From Gramella sp. KN1008 (GTDB lineage Bacteria > Bacteroidota > Bacteroidia > Flavobacteriales > Flavobacteriaceae): DNA of 64,000 bases. The notes below the pieces were generated by a model that made no database searches, was not told the origin of the DNA, and worked only from the letters and a program-made list of their open reading frames with translations. Below are positions 52,254 to 61,574 of this stretch, piece by piece. Numbering within the stretch: the first letter of the stretch is position 1; each line of letters opens with the position of its first letter. Position numbers and translations under genes: made by a program. Location: the NCBI RefSeq assembly GCF_004332155.1, contig NZ_SJDV01000004.1:406807-470806 (forward strand). Reading direction: 5' to 3'.

Positions 52254-52412
52254 ATGAGTATCTGGAGAGTGATCTTATCGGTGTTGTTTCCGCCGTTAGC
52301 AGTCTATGATAAAGGCTGTGGTTCTATAATTATTGTATTGATCCTTACCCTGTTAGGTTGGGTTCCGGGAGTGATAGCCGCTTTAATTATTCTGAACAAT
52401 CCTAAATCTTAG
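52254..52412 (+). CDS. YqaE/Pmp3 family small membrane protein
   Basis: This 52-residue two-helix protein has the family pattern LSVLFPPLAVYDKGCGS, then LTLLGWVPGVIAALIIL. YqaE/Pmp3 proteins sit in the cytoplasmic membrane and affect membrane potential or salt and stress tolerance in other organisms. An upstream in-frame ATG at 52239 would add five residues, but a TAnnTTTG element ends two bases before it, so the start at 52254 (MSIWRV) is preferred. lipB begins two bases after the stop, so the two are co-transcribed. Confidence 0.85.
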   Translation: MSIWRVILSVLFPPLAVYDKGCGSIIIVLILTLLGWVPGVIAALIILNNPKS

Positions 52413-52414
52413 TT

Positions 52415-53122
52415 ATGAATAAGGAAGTTGAGGTTAGATATTTAGGAGTAAAAGATTATAAAGAAACCTGGGATTATCAGGAAGCACTTTTTAAAAATAC
52501 GCTGGATCTTAAAATAAAGAACAGGAGGGAGGAAACTAATATTCCCACCAAAAACTATTTTCTGTTCGTTGAGCATCCACACGTTTATACACTCGGAAAA
52601 AGCGGTGATGCTGAAAACCTGCTGATTTCAGAAAAAGAACTTCAGGAAAAGAACGCGACTTTTTATAAGATCAACAGAGGAGGGGATATCACCTATCATG
52701 GGCCCGGTCAGATAGTAGGATATCCCATACTGGATCTGGATAATTTCTTTACCGATATACATAAATATTTACGGCTTCTTGAGGAAATGGTGATTCTCAC
52801 TCTTGCAGAATATGGTTTGAAAGCTGAAAGGAGTCCGGGAGAGACTGGCGTCTGGCTGGATGTTGGAACACCATTCGCAAGAAAAATATGCGCGATGGGC
52901 GTGAGGGCTAGTCGTTGGGTAACCATGCACGGCTTTGCACTGAATGTGAATGCTGATCTTGGTTATTTTGACAATATTATTCCCTGCGGAATTAAAGGAA
53001 AAGCTGTAACTTCTATGAATGTGGAGTTGGGCAGGAAGGAAATTAGTTTAGAAGAAGTTGAAGGTAAGCTTTTAAAACATTTTAAGAGCCTGTTTGAAGC
53101 AGAATTGATTGAGAATGCATGA
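52415..53122 (+). CDS. lipB: Octanoyltransferase LipB
   Basis: This 235-residue enzyme moves octanoyl groups from acyl carrier protein to lipoyl domains, the first step of lipoate synthesis. Conserved segments are visible: VEHPHVYTLGKSG, NRGGDITYHGPGQIVGYPI and RKICAMGVRASRW with the catalytic Lys157, then MHGFALNV and IPCGI with the catalytic Cys191. The Lys-Cys spacing of 34 equals that in E. coli LipB. Length is slightly longer than E. coli (213). It follows yqaE closely. Confidence 0.97.
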   Translation: MNKEVEVRYLGVKDYKETWDYQEALFKNTLDLKIKNRREETNIPTKNYFLFVEHPHVYTLGKSGDAENLLISEKELQEKNATFYKINRGGDITYHGPGQIVGYPILDLDNFFTDIHKYLRLLEEMVILTLAEYGLKAERSPGETGVWLDVGTPFARKICAMGVRASRWVTMHGFALNVNADLGYFDNIIPCGIKGKAVTSMNVELGRKEISLEEVEGKLLKHFKSLFEAELIENA

Positions 53123-53142
53123 AAATTCTATCAATACTAAAC

Positions 53143-53541
53143 TTAATCAAGTGTATTCTTTTTAGAAATGATTTCTTTGCTGGTACGGTGACAATAATCT
53201 AGAGCTCTTTTTGCTCGCTGAAGTTGTATAGTGCCTCTGATCTTCATTAAAAAACTTTCGGAATCCAGATCCGATCTAACGGCTATGGCGTTTTTTGCTA
53301 AACTATCAGAGAAGCTTGAAAATGCTTCTATCTGGCACAGTTCATCTTTATTCAAGATGTCCCCTGCATCCAGTCTTTTTTTGTAAGTAAACAGTTTTTC
53401 ATATAAATTGAAGGATTGTACCACTACAGAGTCTATGCTTTCAATGCCTACATTTCCTGAAGGCCTCTGCAGTTTTTTCTGTGAATACAGTTTAGCCGAA
53501 ACGTTCAATAAAATAAAGAGTATGAGTAACTTTAAACGCAT
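53143..53541 (-). CDS. Exported protein of unknown function
   Basis: This 132-residue protein has a signal peptide (about residues 1-20, ending LYSQ) and a helical body with two Cys (ELCQIE and DYCHR) that may form a disulfide. I recognise no domain. It lies 84 bases downstream of the 809-residue lipoprotein gene on the same strand and converges on lipB with a 20-base gap. The signal peptide and codon pattern support a real gene. Confidence 0.65.
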   Translation of the reverse strand: MRLKLLILFILLNVSAKLYSQKKLQRPSGNVGIESIDSVVVQSFNLYEKLFTYKKRLDAGDILNKDELCQIEAFSSFSDSLAKNAIAVRSDLDSESFLMKIRGTIQLQRAKRALDYCHRTSKEIISKKNTLD

Positions 53542-53625
53542 ACCTGGCAGCTTAATATTTATGGTCTCTTAAAGTTAGCTATAGTGCCTAAATATTCTGA
53601 TAGGGGAAGGCCCTTAAAACTTAAT

Positions 53626-56055
53626 TTATAGCTTATATATAAGAATTTCGTTTGCTTCCCCCTGTACAACAATTTCCAGTCTGGAATCGAGATCGGCATT
53701 GGCGATGTCTACCGGGGAAGTACCGTAGACCGGAAAGCCTTCGAGTAATTTACCTTTACTATCAAAAACATACACTTTCTGAGTCTGCGTATCTGTTATG
53801 GCTATTAACGTGCTTTTCTGAAATTTGAAGATCTGCGGATGAGTATATAAACCATAATCCAGTTCCAGTATTTTGCCATTTATGGAAAGTTTATTTTCAT
53901 TCAGGTAAACCAGGTGCTTACCGGTGGCAGCGACCCTGTTATTCTCTGCCAGTTGAAGATTTTCTTTAGAAACCTGTCCCTGTTGTGAAATTTCTATAAG
54001 CTCATTCTGGGGAGCCGTGGAGATGAATTTATCTTCATAGCCGTACCATTCGTTTTCAGAGAATTCGAAAGTTTCCGTCACAGGAACTCTCGTGTTTCCC
54101 TGCCGGCTTAAAATATGAAGTTTCCCTGATTCTTCTGGTACCAGGATATAATCCTTGGCGCCTAATCGTATATGTTTAGGAGCCTGAATGATTCTGCTTT
54201 CGGTTCCGTTAAAATCAAAACCTTTGATGGCCTTCCCTTTTGGTCCAACCATATAAACCCGGTTGTTTTGAGTAAGTACAAAACGATAGGTACGGTTTTT
54301 ATCATAATCAAAGACTGCCAGGGGCTGAGTTAAAGCATTGTTGAATTTTATGGGAAAACCTTTCACTTTATTGCCGTCCCGATCCAGAACCTCCAGATTA
54401 TACCCGGTGGAAAATGCCAGTTGCTGGTTGCCGTTCTTAAACAGATCCACCTGATAAACAGGACTGGTAATCTGACTGTCCAGTTGTTCTTTCCAGAAGA
54501 GATTTCCCTTGTTGGATATGAGATGGAGTACATTATTCTCATCCTGCACGGCTATATCCATCTGATCTGTACGATGATTCTTGAAAAATACCGGATTTGT
54601 TGCCAGGGGCTTATCAAGTTTGAATGAATTAACCTGTTCTGGACCATTGCTAATAGCAGCAGATTCAGAATTAGAGAAAACCCCGTGAAGGTGTGCAAAA
54701 TCCCCTTCACTTATGACCTGAAAAGCGGCGAGGCTGTTCTTCCTGAATTTTAGCTTTCGGGATTCGGAGTCTGTTTTGGTGAAATCGATAAATTCAGGAA
54801 GCCTTGTCACAAACAGCATAGAAGATTCTGAAGAAAGTGATGTCATCAGTTCATTAAAATGTGTTCTATCTGAAATCACAGCTGCATTCTGAAAATTTGT
54901 AAGGACCTTTTTTAAGACTTCAATATTTGGGGTAAGGATGATAAAGTGATCTATTATAGTATAGAATTTATTCGGTTCGATATTGAGGAGACCGGAGAAT
55001 GTCTTTTGAAGTTTTAAAGGTTCGTTTAATTCAATTATGGAAGATCCCCGGTAATTTTCAATATCCGTGCCCAGTCCGGCAAGGGACTCCTTAGCAGCTT
55101 CAATTTCGATAGCGTTTAATATGATAGCGTCTCCTTCTTTTAATCGAATAGAAGTGATTTCTCTGGTATGGGTAAGAACCTCTGGGTAATCTGGAGAAAT
55201 ACTATCTTTTCTTGAATTTTGAAGCCTGGAATAGAATTTATCAAAAGAGGAATAGCTCAGGGCGTACATGCTCAGAAAATCGTCTGGACATACCTTTGCA
55301 CTTTCGATATTTTTTGGACTGGTATCAGAAAATACCTTGAAAAATTTATCCGCATCGGCCAAGGCAATGCCGTTAACCTTAATCTCTGAGTTTGTTAAAT
55401 CCAGATCCAGGACGCTCCATTCTGCAAAATCGTTGAAACCTGGGTACTGCAGTTCCTGGAAGAAACCAGATATCTCTTCAAGTGCGCCATGTCTTATGAA
55501 AATGGTTGATTTATTGGGGTCGGAAGCATTGTAGGCTTTTTGAAAAATCTGGTCTTCAAGTATTTTTTCGTTGTTTCCAATATCCAGGATAAGTTGCCGG
55601 GAATTGCTTATGATCGCTGAGCTTCCTTTTTCATGTAGAAAAAAAGTATTTCCCTCTAATTCAATCTTTTGAAAACTAATATTCCCTTCTTTTATCGTTT
55701 CAATCGACTTGTTTCTTACTGAATCAAGCTGGATAAGAGTGGAATCCTTTTTTGTTTGTAAGGTATAGGTGAAAGTTTTGGAAGTAAGATTTGAAAAGCT
55801 TATCCCTGTTTCTCCCTGGGTATTCAGGTATTTAATGAAATCAAGCTGAGAACCGATCTTTGCTTTTAATGGGAATGAACTGGTTTTTAAAAACTCGTTG
55901 CTGTCAAGTTGAGTAATAAAAGATCCTAGATCTTTAGTTGCAATAAAGATTTCAGTGCTCTCAGGAATATGATCAGTTAAATTAAATGATGTTTGTGTTT
56001 TATTAGAGCAGGAAAAAATTGACAATGCAAGAAACAGTATGATCAGTTTTTTCAT
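53626..56055 (-). CDS. Large lipoprotein with C-terminal beta-propeller-like repeats, function unknown
   Basis: This 809-residue protein has a signal peptide with lipobox FSCS near residue 16. The N-terminal half (about 25-440) is a mixed domain with repeated FTYTLQTKKDST-type strands. From about residue 470 to the end, strands repeat in a PQQ/WD-like manner (NNVLHLISNKGNLFWKE, NLEVLDRDGNKVKGFPI, RVYMVGPKGKAIKGF, KVYVFDSKGKLLEGFPV), suggesting a propeller. No catalytic motif is seen. It lies 34 bases downstream of rnhB on the same strand, so it may be co-transcribed. It could be an envelope or sorting factor; this is inference. Confidence 0.75.
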   Translation of the reverse strand: MKKLIILFLALSIFSCSNKTQTSFNLTDHIPESTEIFIATKDLGSFITQLDSNEFLKTSSFPLKAKIGSQLDFIKYLNTQGETGISFSNLTSKTFTYTLQTKKDSTLIQLDSVRNKSIETIKEGNISFQKIELEGNTFFLHEKGSSAIISNSRQLILDIGNNEKILEDQIFQKAYNASDPNKSTIFIRHGALEEISGFFQELQYPGFNDFAEWSVLDLDLTNSEIKVNGIALADADKFFKVFSDTSPKNIESAKVCPDDFLSMYALSYSSFDKFYSRLQNSRKDSISPDYPEVLTHTREITSIRLKEGDAIILNAIEIEAAKESLAGLGTDIENYRGSSIIELNEPLKLQKTFSGLLNIEPNKFYTIIDHFIILTPNIEVLKKVLTNFQNAAVISDRTHFNELMTSLSSESSMLFVTRLPEFIDFTKTDSESRKLKFRKNSLAAFQVISEGDFAHLHGVFSNSESAAISNGPEQVNSFKLDKPLATNPVFFKNHRTDQMDIAVQDENNVLHLISNKGNLFWKEQLDSQITSPVYQVDLFKNGNQQLAFSTGYNLEVLDRDGNKVKGFPIKFNNALTQPLAVFDYDKNRTYRFVLTQNNRVYMVGPKGKAIKGFDFNGTESRIIQAPKHIRLGAKDYILVPEESGKLHILSRQGNTRVPVTETFEFSENEWYGYEDKFISTAPQNELIEISQQGQVSKENLQLAENNRVAATGKHLVYLNENKLSINGKILELDYGLYTHPQIFKFQKSTLIAITDTQTQKVYVFDSKGKLLEGFPVYGTSPVDIANADLDSRLEIVVQGEANEILIYKL

Positions 56056-56089
56056 AGGTCATGGTTGGTTTCCTTGCAAAAATAAGAAG

Positions 56090-56686
56090 TTAGAAGTCAA
56101 TCGTCAATTGATCGGGTAGTAGTTTAAAACTTTTCCTGTGATATTTTGTAGGGCCATATTCTTCTATTGCCGCTCTATGTTCCTTTGTGGGATAGCCTTT
56201 GTTTTTTTTCCAATTGTACATAGGGTACTCCTCATGAATCCTTTCCATATACGCATCGCGATATGTTTTGGCAAGGATGGAGGCTGCCGCGATACTCATA
56301 TATTTTCCGTCGCCCTTAATAATACATTCATGAGGGATGTCTCTAAAAGGTTTGAATCTGTTCCCGTCAACGATTATATGGTTTGGAGTTTTGGTTAACT
56401 TCTCTATCGCCCGGTGCATTGCAAGAATAGAAGCGTTCAGGATGTTTATTTTGTCTATTTCTTCCATGAATACATGCGCCACCCCATAGCATACAGCTTC
56501 TTCTTCCAGGCAAGCTTTGAGACTATTCCTCGTAGCGTGGTTTAATATCTTGGAGTCGTTAATTAGGGAGTTTTCAAAACTTTTCGGCAAAATAATAGCT
56601 GCGGCCGTTACCGGGCCGGCAAGGCATCCTCGCCCGGCCTCATCGGTGCCTGCAACCGATAGTTTTAAATCATAGAATGATAGCAT
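56090..56686 (-). CDS. rnhB: Ribonuclease HII
   Basis: This 198-residue enzyme removes ribonucleotides from DNA and RNA from hybrids in the cytosol. The catalytic start D15-E16 lies in [14 protein letters not shown], with IIVDGNRF and [19 protein letters not shown] carrying the other acidic residues. [17 protein letters not shown] is also typical. Length equals E. coli RnhB (198). It heads a minus-strand pair with the 809-residue lipoprotein gene and is divergent from the susC-like gene. Confidence 0.97.
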   Translation of the reverse strand: MLSFYDLKLSVAGTDEAGRGCLAGPVTAAAIILPKSFENSLINDSKILNHATRNSLKACLEEEAVCYGVAHVFMEEIDKINILNASILAMHRAIEKLTKTPNHIIVDGNRFKPFRDIPHECIIKGDGKYMSIAAASILAKTYRDAYMERIHEEYPMYNWKKNKGYPTKEHRAAIEEYGPTKYHRKSFKLLPDQLTIDF

Positions 56687-56870
56687 GTTTCAAAAATATT
56701 AAGAATTTATTAATAATGCCCCGTGCTAATTTTTAAAAATCCGAAATTTTCAAGGTTCCGATCGATTCTGGCAAGAATCAGAAGGTAAGCGTCATTTTTA
56801 TTTAAAATAATTTTGGTTTATTAAGAATTAATTATGATTTTTGGCTCGGCTAATTCAAATTTAACAAATA

Positions 56871-59800
56871 ATGAAAAAAAGATTAAAAGGATTTCTAACA
56901 CTCCTGTTAGTGTTAGTTGTGCAAATTGGTTTTGCGCAAGAAAAAACCGTATCAGGTACGGTTGTAGATGAAGATGGTTTGCCCATGCCCGGGGTGAATG
57001 TCATTGAAAAGGGCACATCGAATGGTACTCAGACAGATTTTGATGGTAACTACTCAATATCTGTGGCTGCAGGAGATGTACTTTCATTTAGCTATGTTGG
57101 ATTCGCAACTCAGGAAGTAGTTGTGGATGCTGCTAATGAGTACAATGTAACTATGGAGATAGATGCTGCTTCACTGGAAGAAGTGGTTGTAACTGGGGTA
57201 GCTGGGGCTACAAGTCGTAAGAAACTATCGGTTACGGTAAACAAAGTAGATAGTGATGACCTTGAGGTGATCCCTGCTACTTCTGCTGCTTCAGCCCTTC
57301 AGGGTAAAGTAGCTGGTGTTAACATCACAAATTTTGGTCAGCCAGGTTCTGGAGCAACGATTCAGCTTCGTGGTGCCACTAACCTTTTCGGAGGTCAGGA
57401 GCCATTGATCTTGGTTGATGGGGTAATCGTAGAAGGAGGTATCCAGGATATCAACACTGACGATATCGCTTCTTTCGAAATTGTAAAAGGTGCTTCTGCA
57501 TCTGCTCTTTATGGATCTCGTGCAGGTAACGGGGTTATCGTTATTACGACCAAAAGAGGTAAGTTCAATGAGGATGGTCCACAGGTGACATTGAGAAATG
57601 ATCTGGGATTCTCAGAACTTCCAAATCAAATCGATTTAAGTGAGTCTCATTTTTATGAACTGGCAGATGATTTCGATTCAGCCAGAGGCTTGTATACCAA
57701 ATATGATGGAGTTGACTATCCATCGGACTATCCTGGATATGGTAACGTTGGTCTATCAGGAGCAAGAATAGAGTCTGCAGATCACTATCAGGATAATCCT
57801 TTTGGGGTGCTGTATGATAACCAGGAGAAGTTCTTCGGAACCGGGATAGACAATACAACCTATGTGTCTGTTTCTAATGCTTCTGAGTTTGCTAATCTTT
57901 TCTTTTCTGCTGACAGAACTGAGAACGAAGGTATTTTTGTTGAGACAGGTGGATATAAGAGATATTCTGCAAGGTTGAATGCAGATTTCAGAATTACCGA
58001 CTGGATGAAGTTAAGTACTAACAATAACTATATTAGAACGAACAATGAGACTCCGGGTGGTACAACCGATGGAACACTTTTTGATCTTTCTATTATAGAT
58101 CCGGACGTGAATTTGAACGCCCCTAACCCTGATGGTCAGCCTTATTATTATCTTCCAAATCCATGGGCGTCTACAACGACCAACCCATTGTACCCATTGG
58201 CTACAAACAGGGAAGAGGCTACAAGAAACAGGTTCCTAGGTTCATATAACCTGAACATCAAATTTGCTGAACCATTGAATCTTGATCTAGAGTATGCTGT
58301 TGAAAGCACTACCTGGAATAATGATGATTATAATCCTTATACGGCTTTCCAAACTGGAGGTTTGTTGAATGGCGAGGATGTAGGGTTTAGTTACTCTAAA
58401 GGAGATTTCTCAAAAGAAAGCAGTTATTCGCTTTCTCAGAAAGCACAGGCTACTTTAAACTATACAGATTCTTTTGGTGAATTAAATGTAGCGGGTAAAC
58501 TGAGCTACTTATTAGAGGATAACCATTATGAGTATTATTATGGTTTTGGTCAGGATTTTATTTATCCTGGTGTTATATCTTTAGATAACTTTTCTAATGC
58601 GAATACTTATACTTCGTCAAGCTTGATAGATGAAAGAGCTCACAATGCTTTCGCTATCATAGGACTGGACTTTAAAGATAGATATATCCTAGATGCTATG
58701 TATCGTATGGATGGGTCTTCCTTATTTGGAGAAAATGAAAGATGGAATAGTTACTATAGAGTATCTGGAGCTTACCGTATTAGTGAAGATTTTTATATCC
58801 CTGGTATTCAGGAATGGAAAATTCATGCTGCTTTGGGTACTGCCGGTCAAAGACCTGGATTCTCTTGGCAATATGATGCAATTGGTTTAGCAACTGGTAA
58901 CCTGGCTACAAATCGTATCAAGGCAAACCCGGATCTAAAACCTTCTAGAACTACTGAATTGGAATTTGGAACAAATATCCAGTTCCTTGATAGATTCACT
59001 TTTGAAGGAGTATATGCAAAAGCTAAAACCGAAGACCAGTTCATGTTAGTTGATATTTTTGCTCCTGCAAATAATGGTGCTAACAGACAGTACCAAAATG
59101 TTGGAACCGTAGAATTCAATACGCTTGAACTTAGTCTTGACGCTAATGTTATTAAGCAAAAAGATTTTAGATGGGATCTTGGGGTTCGTTTTAATAAAAC
59201 TGAAAACGAAATTACCGATCTTTACGTAGATCCTATTACTGTAGGACCAGGAGGAACTAACACCCCGGGTGTTATCTTCCGTATCAAAGAAGGGGAAGAG
59301 TTTGGAGCAATGTATGGTTATCAGTTTGTAACTTCTTTAGATCAGATGGCGCAGCAACTTCCTGAAGGAGCTACTATTGGTGATTACGAGATAAACTCTG
59401 ATGGATATGTGATTCCTGCCGGAACTGAAGGAACTGTGGATGAGAAACCTCAAATCCTTATAGGAGAAGATGGAACTCGTCTATATGATAAGATCGGTTC
59501 TCAGAATGCTGACTTTAATATGGGCTTCACTTCTAATCTTGGTTATAAAGGATTTAACTTCTACATGCTTTGGGATTGGAAGAATGGTGGAGATATTTAT
59601 AACAGACAGGGTCAGTGGTTAACCAGAGATAACCGAAATGCTATGATGGATATGGCCGGAGTGCCAGAAGGAGAGAAAAAGACCTATGATTATTATCAGG
59701 CTCTTTATGATGTAAATCAGGAGAATAAAGTGTGGGTAGAAGATGGTTCTTATGTAAAATTAAGAGAAGCTTCTCTATTCTATTCATTCAAGAAAGAACA

Positions 59801-60002
59801 GCTTTCTGGTATTGCTAACGGATTCTTTGATGGATTAAGATTAGGGGTAACTGGAAGAAATCTATTGATCTTCTCTGATTATTCTGGATGGGATCCTGAG
59901 GTACAGAGATATGATTCAGTAACTCAGAATTACTATGCAATTGATTATGGAGTATACCCAGTGCCAAGATCTTACACTTTCTCAGCACAAATTAAATTTT
60001 AA
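56871..60002 (+). CDS. SusC/RagA family TonB-linked outer-membrane receptor
   Basis: This 1043-residue protein has a signal peptide (about 1-22, ending GFAQ). A CarboxypepD_reg-like domain follows (about 25-105, VSGTVVDEDGLPMPGVNV), then a plug (about 115-230, with GATIQLRGATNLFGGQEPL and ALYGSRAGNGVIVITTKRG) and a 22-strand beta-barrel ending PRSYTFSAQIKF. With SusD it imports oligosaccharides or peptides using TonB. No sigma factor, glycoside hydrolase or regulator is adjacent, so the substrate is unknown. The downstream susD starts seven bases after the stop. Confidence 0.95.
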   Translation: MKKRLKGFLTLLLVLVVQIGFAQEKTVSGTVVDEDGLPMPGVNVIEKGTSNGTQTDFDGNYSISVAAGDVLSFSYVGFATQEVVVDAANEYNVTMEIDAASLEEVVVTGVAGATSRKKLSVTVNKVDSDDLEVIPATSAASALQGKVAGVNITNFGQPGSGATIQLRGATNLFGGQEPLILVDGVIVEGGIQDINTDDIASFEIVKGASASALYGSRAGNGVIVITTKRGKFNEDGPQVTLRNDLGFSELPNQIDLSESHFYELADDFDSARGLYTKYDGVDYPSDYPGYGNVGLSGARIESADHYQDNPFGVLYDNQEKFFGTGIDNTTYVSVSNASEFANLFFSADRTENEGIFVETGGYKRYSARLNADFRITDWMKLSTNNNYIRTNNETPGGTTDGTLFDLSIIDPDVNLNAPNPDGQPYYYLPNPWASTTTNPLYPLATNREEATRNRFLGSYNLNIKFAEPLNLDLEYAVESTTWNNDDYNPYTAFQTGGLLNGEDVGFSYSKGDFSKESSYSLSQKAQATLNYTDSFGELNVAGKLSYLLEDNHYEYYYGFGQDFIYPGVISLDNFSNANTYTSSSLIDERAHNAFAIIGLDFKDRYILDAMYRMDGSSLFGENERWNSYYRVSGAYRISEDFYIPGIQEWKIHAALGTAGQRPGFSWQYDAIGLATGNLATNRIKANPDLKPSRTTELEFGTNIQFLDRFTFEGVYAKAKTEDQFMLVDIFAPANNGANRQYQNVGTVEFNTLELSLDANVIKQKDFRWDLGVRFNKTENEITDLYVDPITVGPGGTNTPGVIFRIKEGEEFGAMYGYQFVTSLDQMAQQLPEGATIGDYEINSDGYVIPAGTEGTVDEKPQILIGEDGTRLYDKIGSQNADFNMGFTSNLGYKGFNFYMLWDWKNGGDIYNRQGQWLTRDNRNAMMDMAGVPEGEKKTYDYYQALYDVNQENKVWVEDGSYVKLREASLFYSFKKEQLSGIANGFFDGLRLGVTGRNLLIFSDYSGWDPEVQRYDSVTQNYYAIDYGVYPVPRSYTFSAQIKF

Positions 60003-60009
60003 AAAAATT

Positions 60010-61452
60010 ATGAAAAACTTAAAATATACATTATTAGCGGTTTTTACCGTAATGTTCTATTCCTGTGACGACTTTGAGACTGATCTCGAAGTAGATAACT
60101 TGGAACAGCCTACCAGTAAGCAAATTGGTATTCAATCAACAGCCGATAAGCTTTTTCAAAATTGGTATAACACTGTTCATGCTTACTATGGTCCAGGATT
60201 GGCGATGGTTACTATGGCAGATCAGCAAACTGCATCCTGGGGTAATGCTGGGATGAGAGATATGTCCAGTGAGCCAAGAGTGGCGTGGAATAATAATTCA
60301 ACTTATGGTAACTCAAGAGTAACTGAGGACTACTTTAATTCTTTACATTCAACTCTTGCTGATGCCAATGCTATTATGAATGGTATCGAGGGAGATGGTG
60401 TATTTGATGATGAAGATAAATATGAGTCTTTAGCAAGATTTGGACAGGGAGCATCTTTAGGATATTTAGCTTTAGTGTTTGACAGAGTTTTTGCTTCAGA
60501 TGAAACAGGTTCTCTTAATAATGGAGAAGCTTTATCTTATAAGGAAGCTACCCAGCTCGCACTTGATAAAATAGATTTGGCTATTGCAGCTGCTGACAGG
60601 GGAGATTTCACCCTTTCAACTCAGGTTAATGGCATGACTTTATCCAGTGATGAGTGGAGTGCTTTTCTAAACAGTTTTGCTGCCAGGATTTTAGTGAATA
60701 GCGCTAGAAACCAGGAGGAGAGAGATGCTCTGGATTGGAACAGGGTTCTTGCTTATACTCAGAATGGAATATCTCAGGATATAGAGGTTCTTAGTGATGG
60801 TTGGACAACCTGGTATGCAGAATGGGTTTACTATTCTATTTTCCCTGGATGGTTGCGTACAGATCTTCGTATTATCAATTTGATGGATGAAGATTATCCA
60901 GACTACTGGCCGCAAGGAGCAACTGTATTGCCTGAGGCAAGTAGTGATGATGCTCGTCTAGCCTTGGATTTCGAATATTTGACTTCTCAGGATTTCCCAC
61001 CAGATAGAGGTACTTATCATTGGAGTACTTACCGTCACAGCAGATATGATTTTATTACTGCTCAGGGATGGCAGGCACCTCATACAGAAATGCTTATGAC
61101 TGAAAATGAACTGTATATGGCTGAAGCTTATCTTCAAGCAGGAATGTTGCAAGAGGCTGCCGATGTTATCAATGCCGGTTCACGTGTTGTGAGAGGTACT
61201 TTGGATCCGGTGGCTGTTGATGCTGATGCTATTGAAGAAGCTATCTTTTATGAAAGAATGATTGAGCTAATGCATACAGGAGTAGGGCTTGCTTACTTTG
61301 AAATGAGAGCTCAGGATTTACTTCAGTCTGGAACTCCAAAGCACTTTCCAATACCAGGGGCTGCCTTAGATGCTGCTGGAATACCAGTTTACACTTTTGG
61401 AAACGGTCAGGGAGAAGCTGGAGTTGATTACTCTGACGGAGGCTGGAGATAA
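60010..61452 (+). CDS. SusD/RagB family outer-membrane lipoprotein
   Basis: This 480-residue lipoprotein partners the SusC-type receptor and binds ligand at the cell surface. The lipobox is FYSC near residue 18, followed by the usual surface-export-like DDFETDLEVDN stretch. TPR-like helices of the SusD fold are recognisable (ALSYKEATQLALDKIDLAI and TENELYMAEAYLQAGM). I use ATG 60010, which gives the signal peptide; an earlier in-frame ATG at 59935 would overlap susC and begin with untypical residues. Length is normal for the family. A strong terminator follows. Confidence 0.93.
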   Translation: MKNLKYTLLAVFTVMFYSCDDFETDLEVDNLEQPTSKQIGIQSTADKLFQNWYNTVHAYYGPGLAMVTMADQQTASWGNAGMRDMSSEPRVAWNNNSTYGNSRVTEDYFNSLHSTLADANAIMNGIEGDGVFDDEDKYESLARFGQGASLGYLALVFDRVFASDETGSLNNGEALSYKEATQLALDKIDLAIAAADRGDFTLSTQVNGMTLSSDEWSAFLNSFAARILVNSARNQEERDALDWNRVLAYTQNGISQDIEVLSDGWTTWYAEWVYYSIFPGWLRTDLRIINLMDEDYPDYWPQGATVLPEASSDDARLALDFEYLTSQDFPPDRGTYHWSTYRHSRYDFITAQGWQAPHTEMLMTENELYMAEAYLQAGMLQEAADVINAGSRVVRGTLDPVAVDADAIEEAIFYERMIELMHTGVGLAYFEMRAQDLLQSGTPKHFPIPGAALDAAGIPVYTFGNGQGEAGVDYSDGGWR

Positions 61453-61481
61453 TCAGTTATAATTAGCCTTTTTTAAATAAT

Positions 61482-61513
61482 AAAACCACCCGCCTAAGGC
61501 GGGTGGTTTTTTG
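61482..61513 (+). terminator. Terminator of the SusC/SusD pair
   Basis: A long GC-rich perfect stem, AAAACCACCCGCC with GGCGGGTGGTTTT, around a tiny loop is followed by TT, G and TTTT, 29 bases after the susD-like stop. Confidence 0.85.
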
Positions 61514-61549
61514 TTTTATCTAACTTCCGCTATCTTGCGCTAAATATTA

Positions 61550-61557
61550 TATTTTTG
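61550..61557 (+). promoter_or_regulatory. TAnnTTTG (-7) element of the putative porin gene
   Basis: TATTTTTG is an exact match ending 17 bases before ATG 61575. Confidence 0.5.
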
Positions 61558-61574
61558 CCTGAATAGTAGTGTTT

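Noticed and set aside
59935..60009. Early in-frame start for the SusD-like gene
   Set aside because: It overlaps the end of the SusC-like gene and precedes the lipoprotein signal that begins at ATG 60010.
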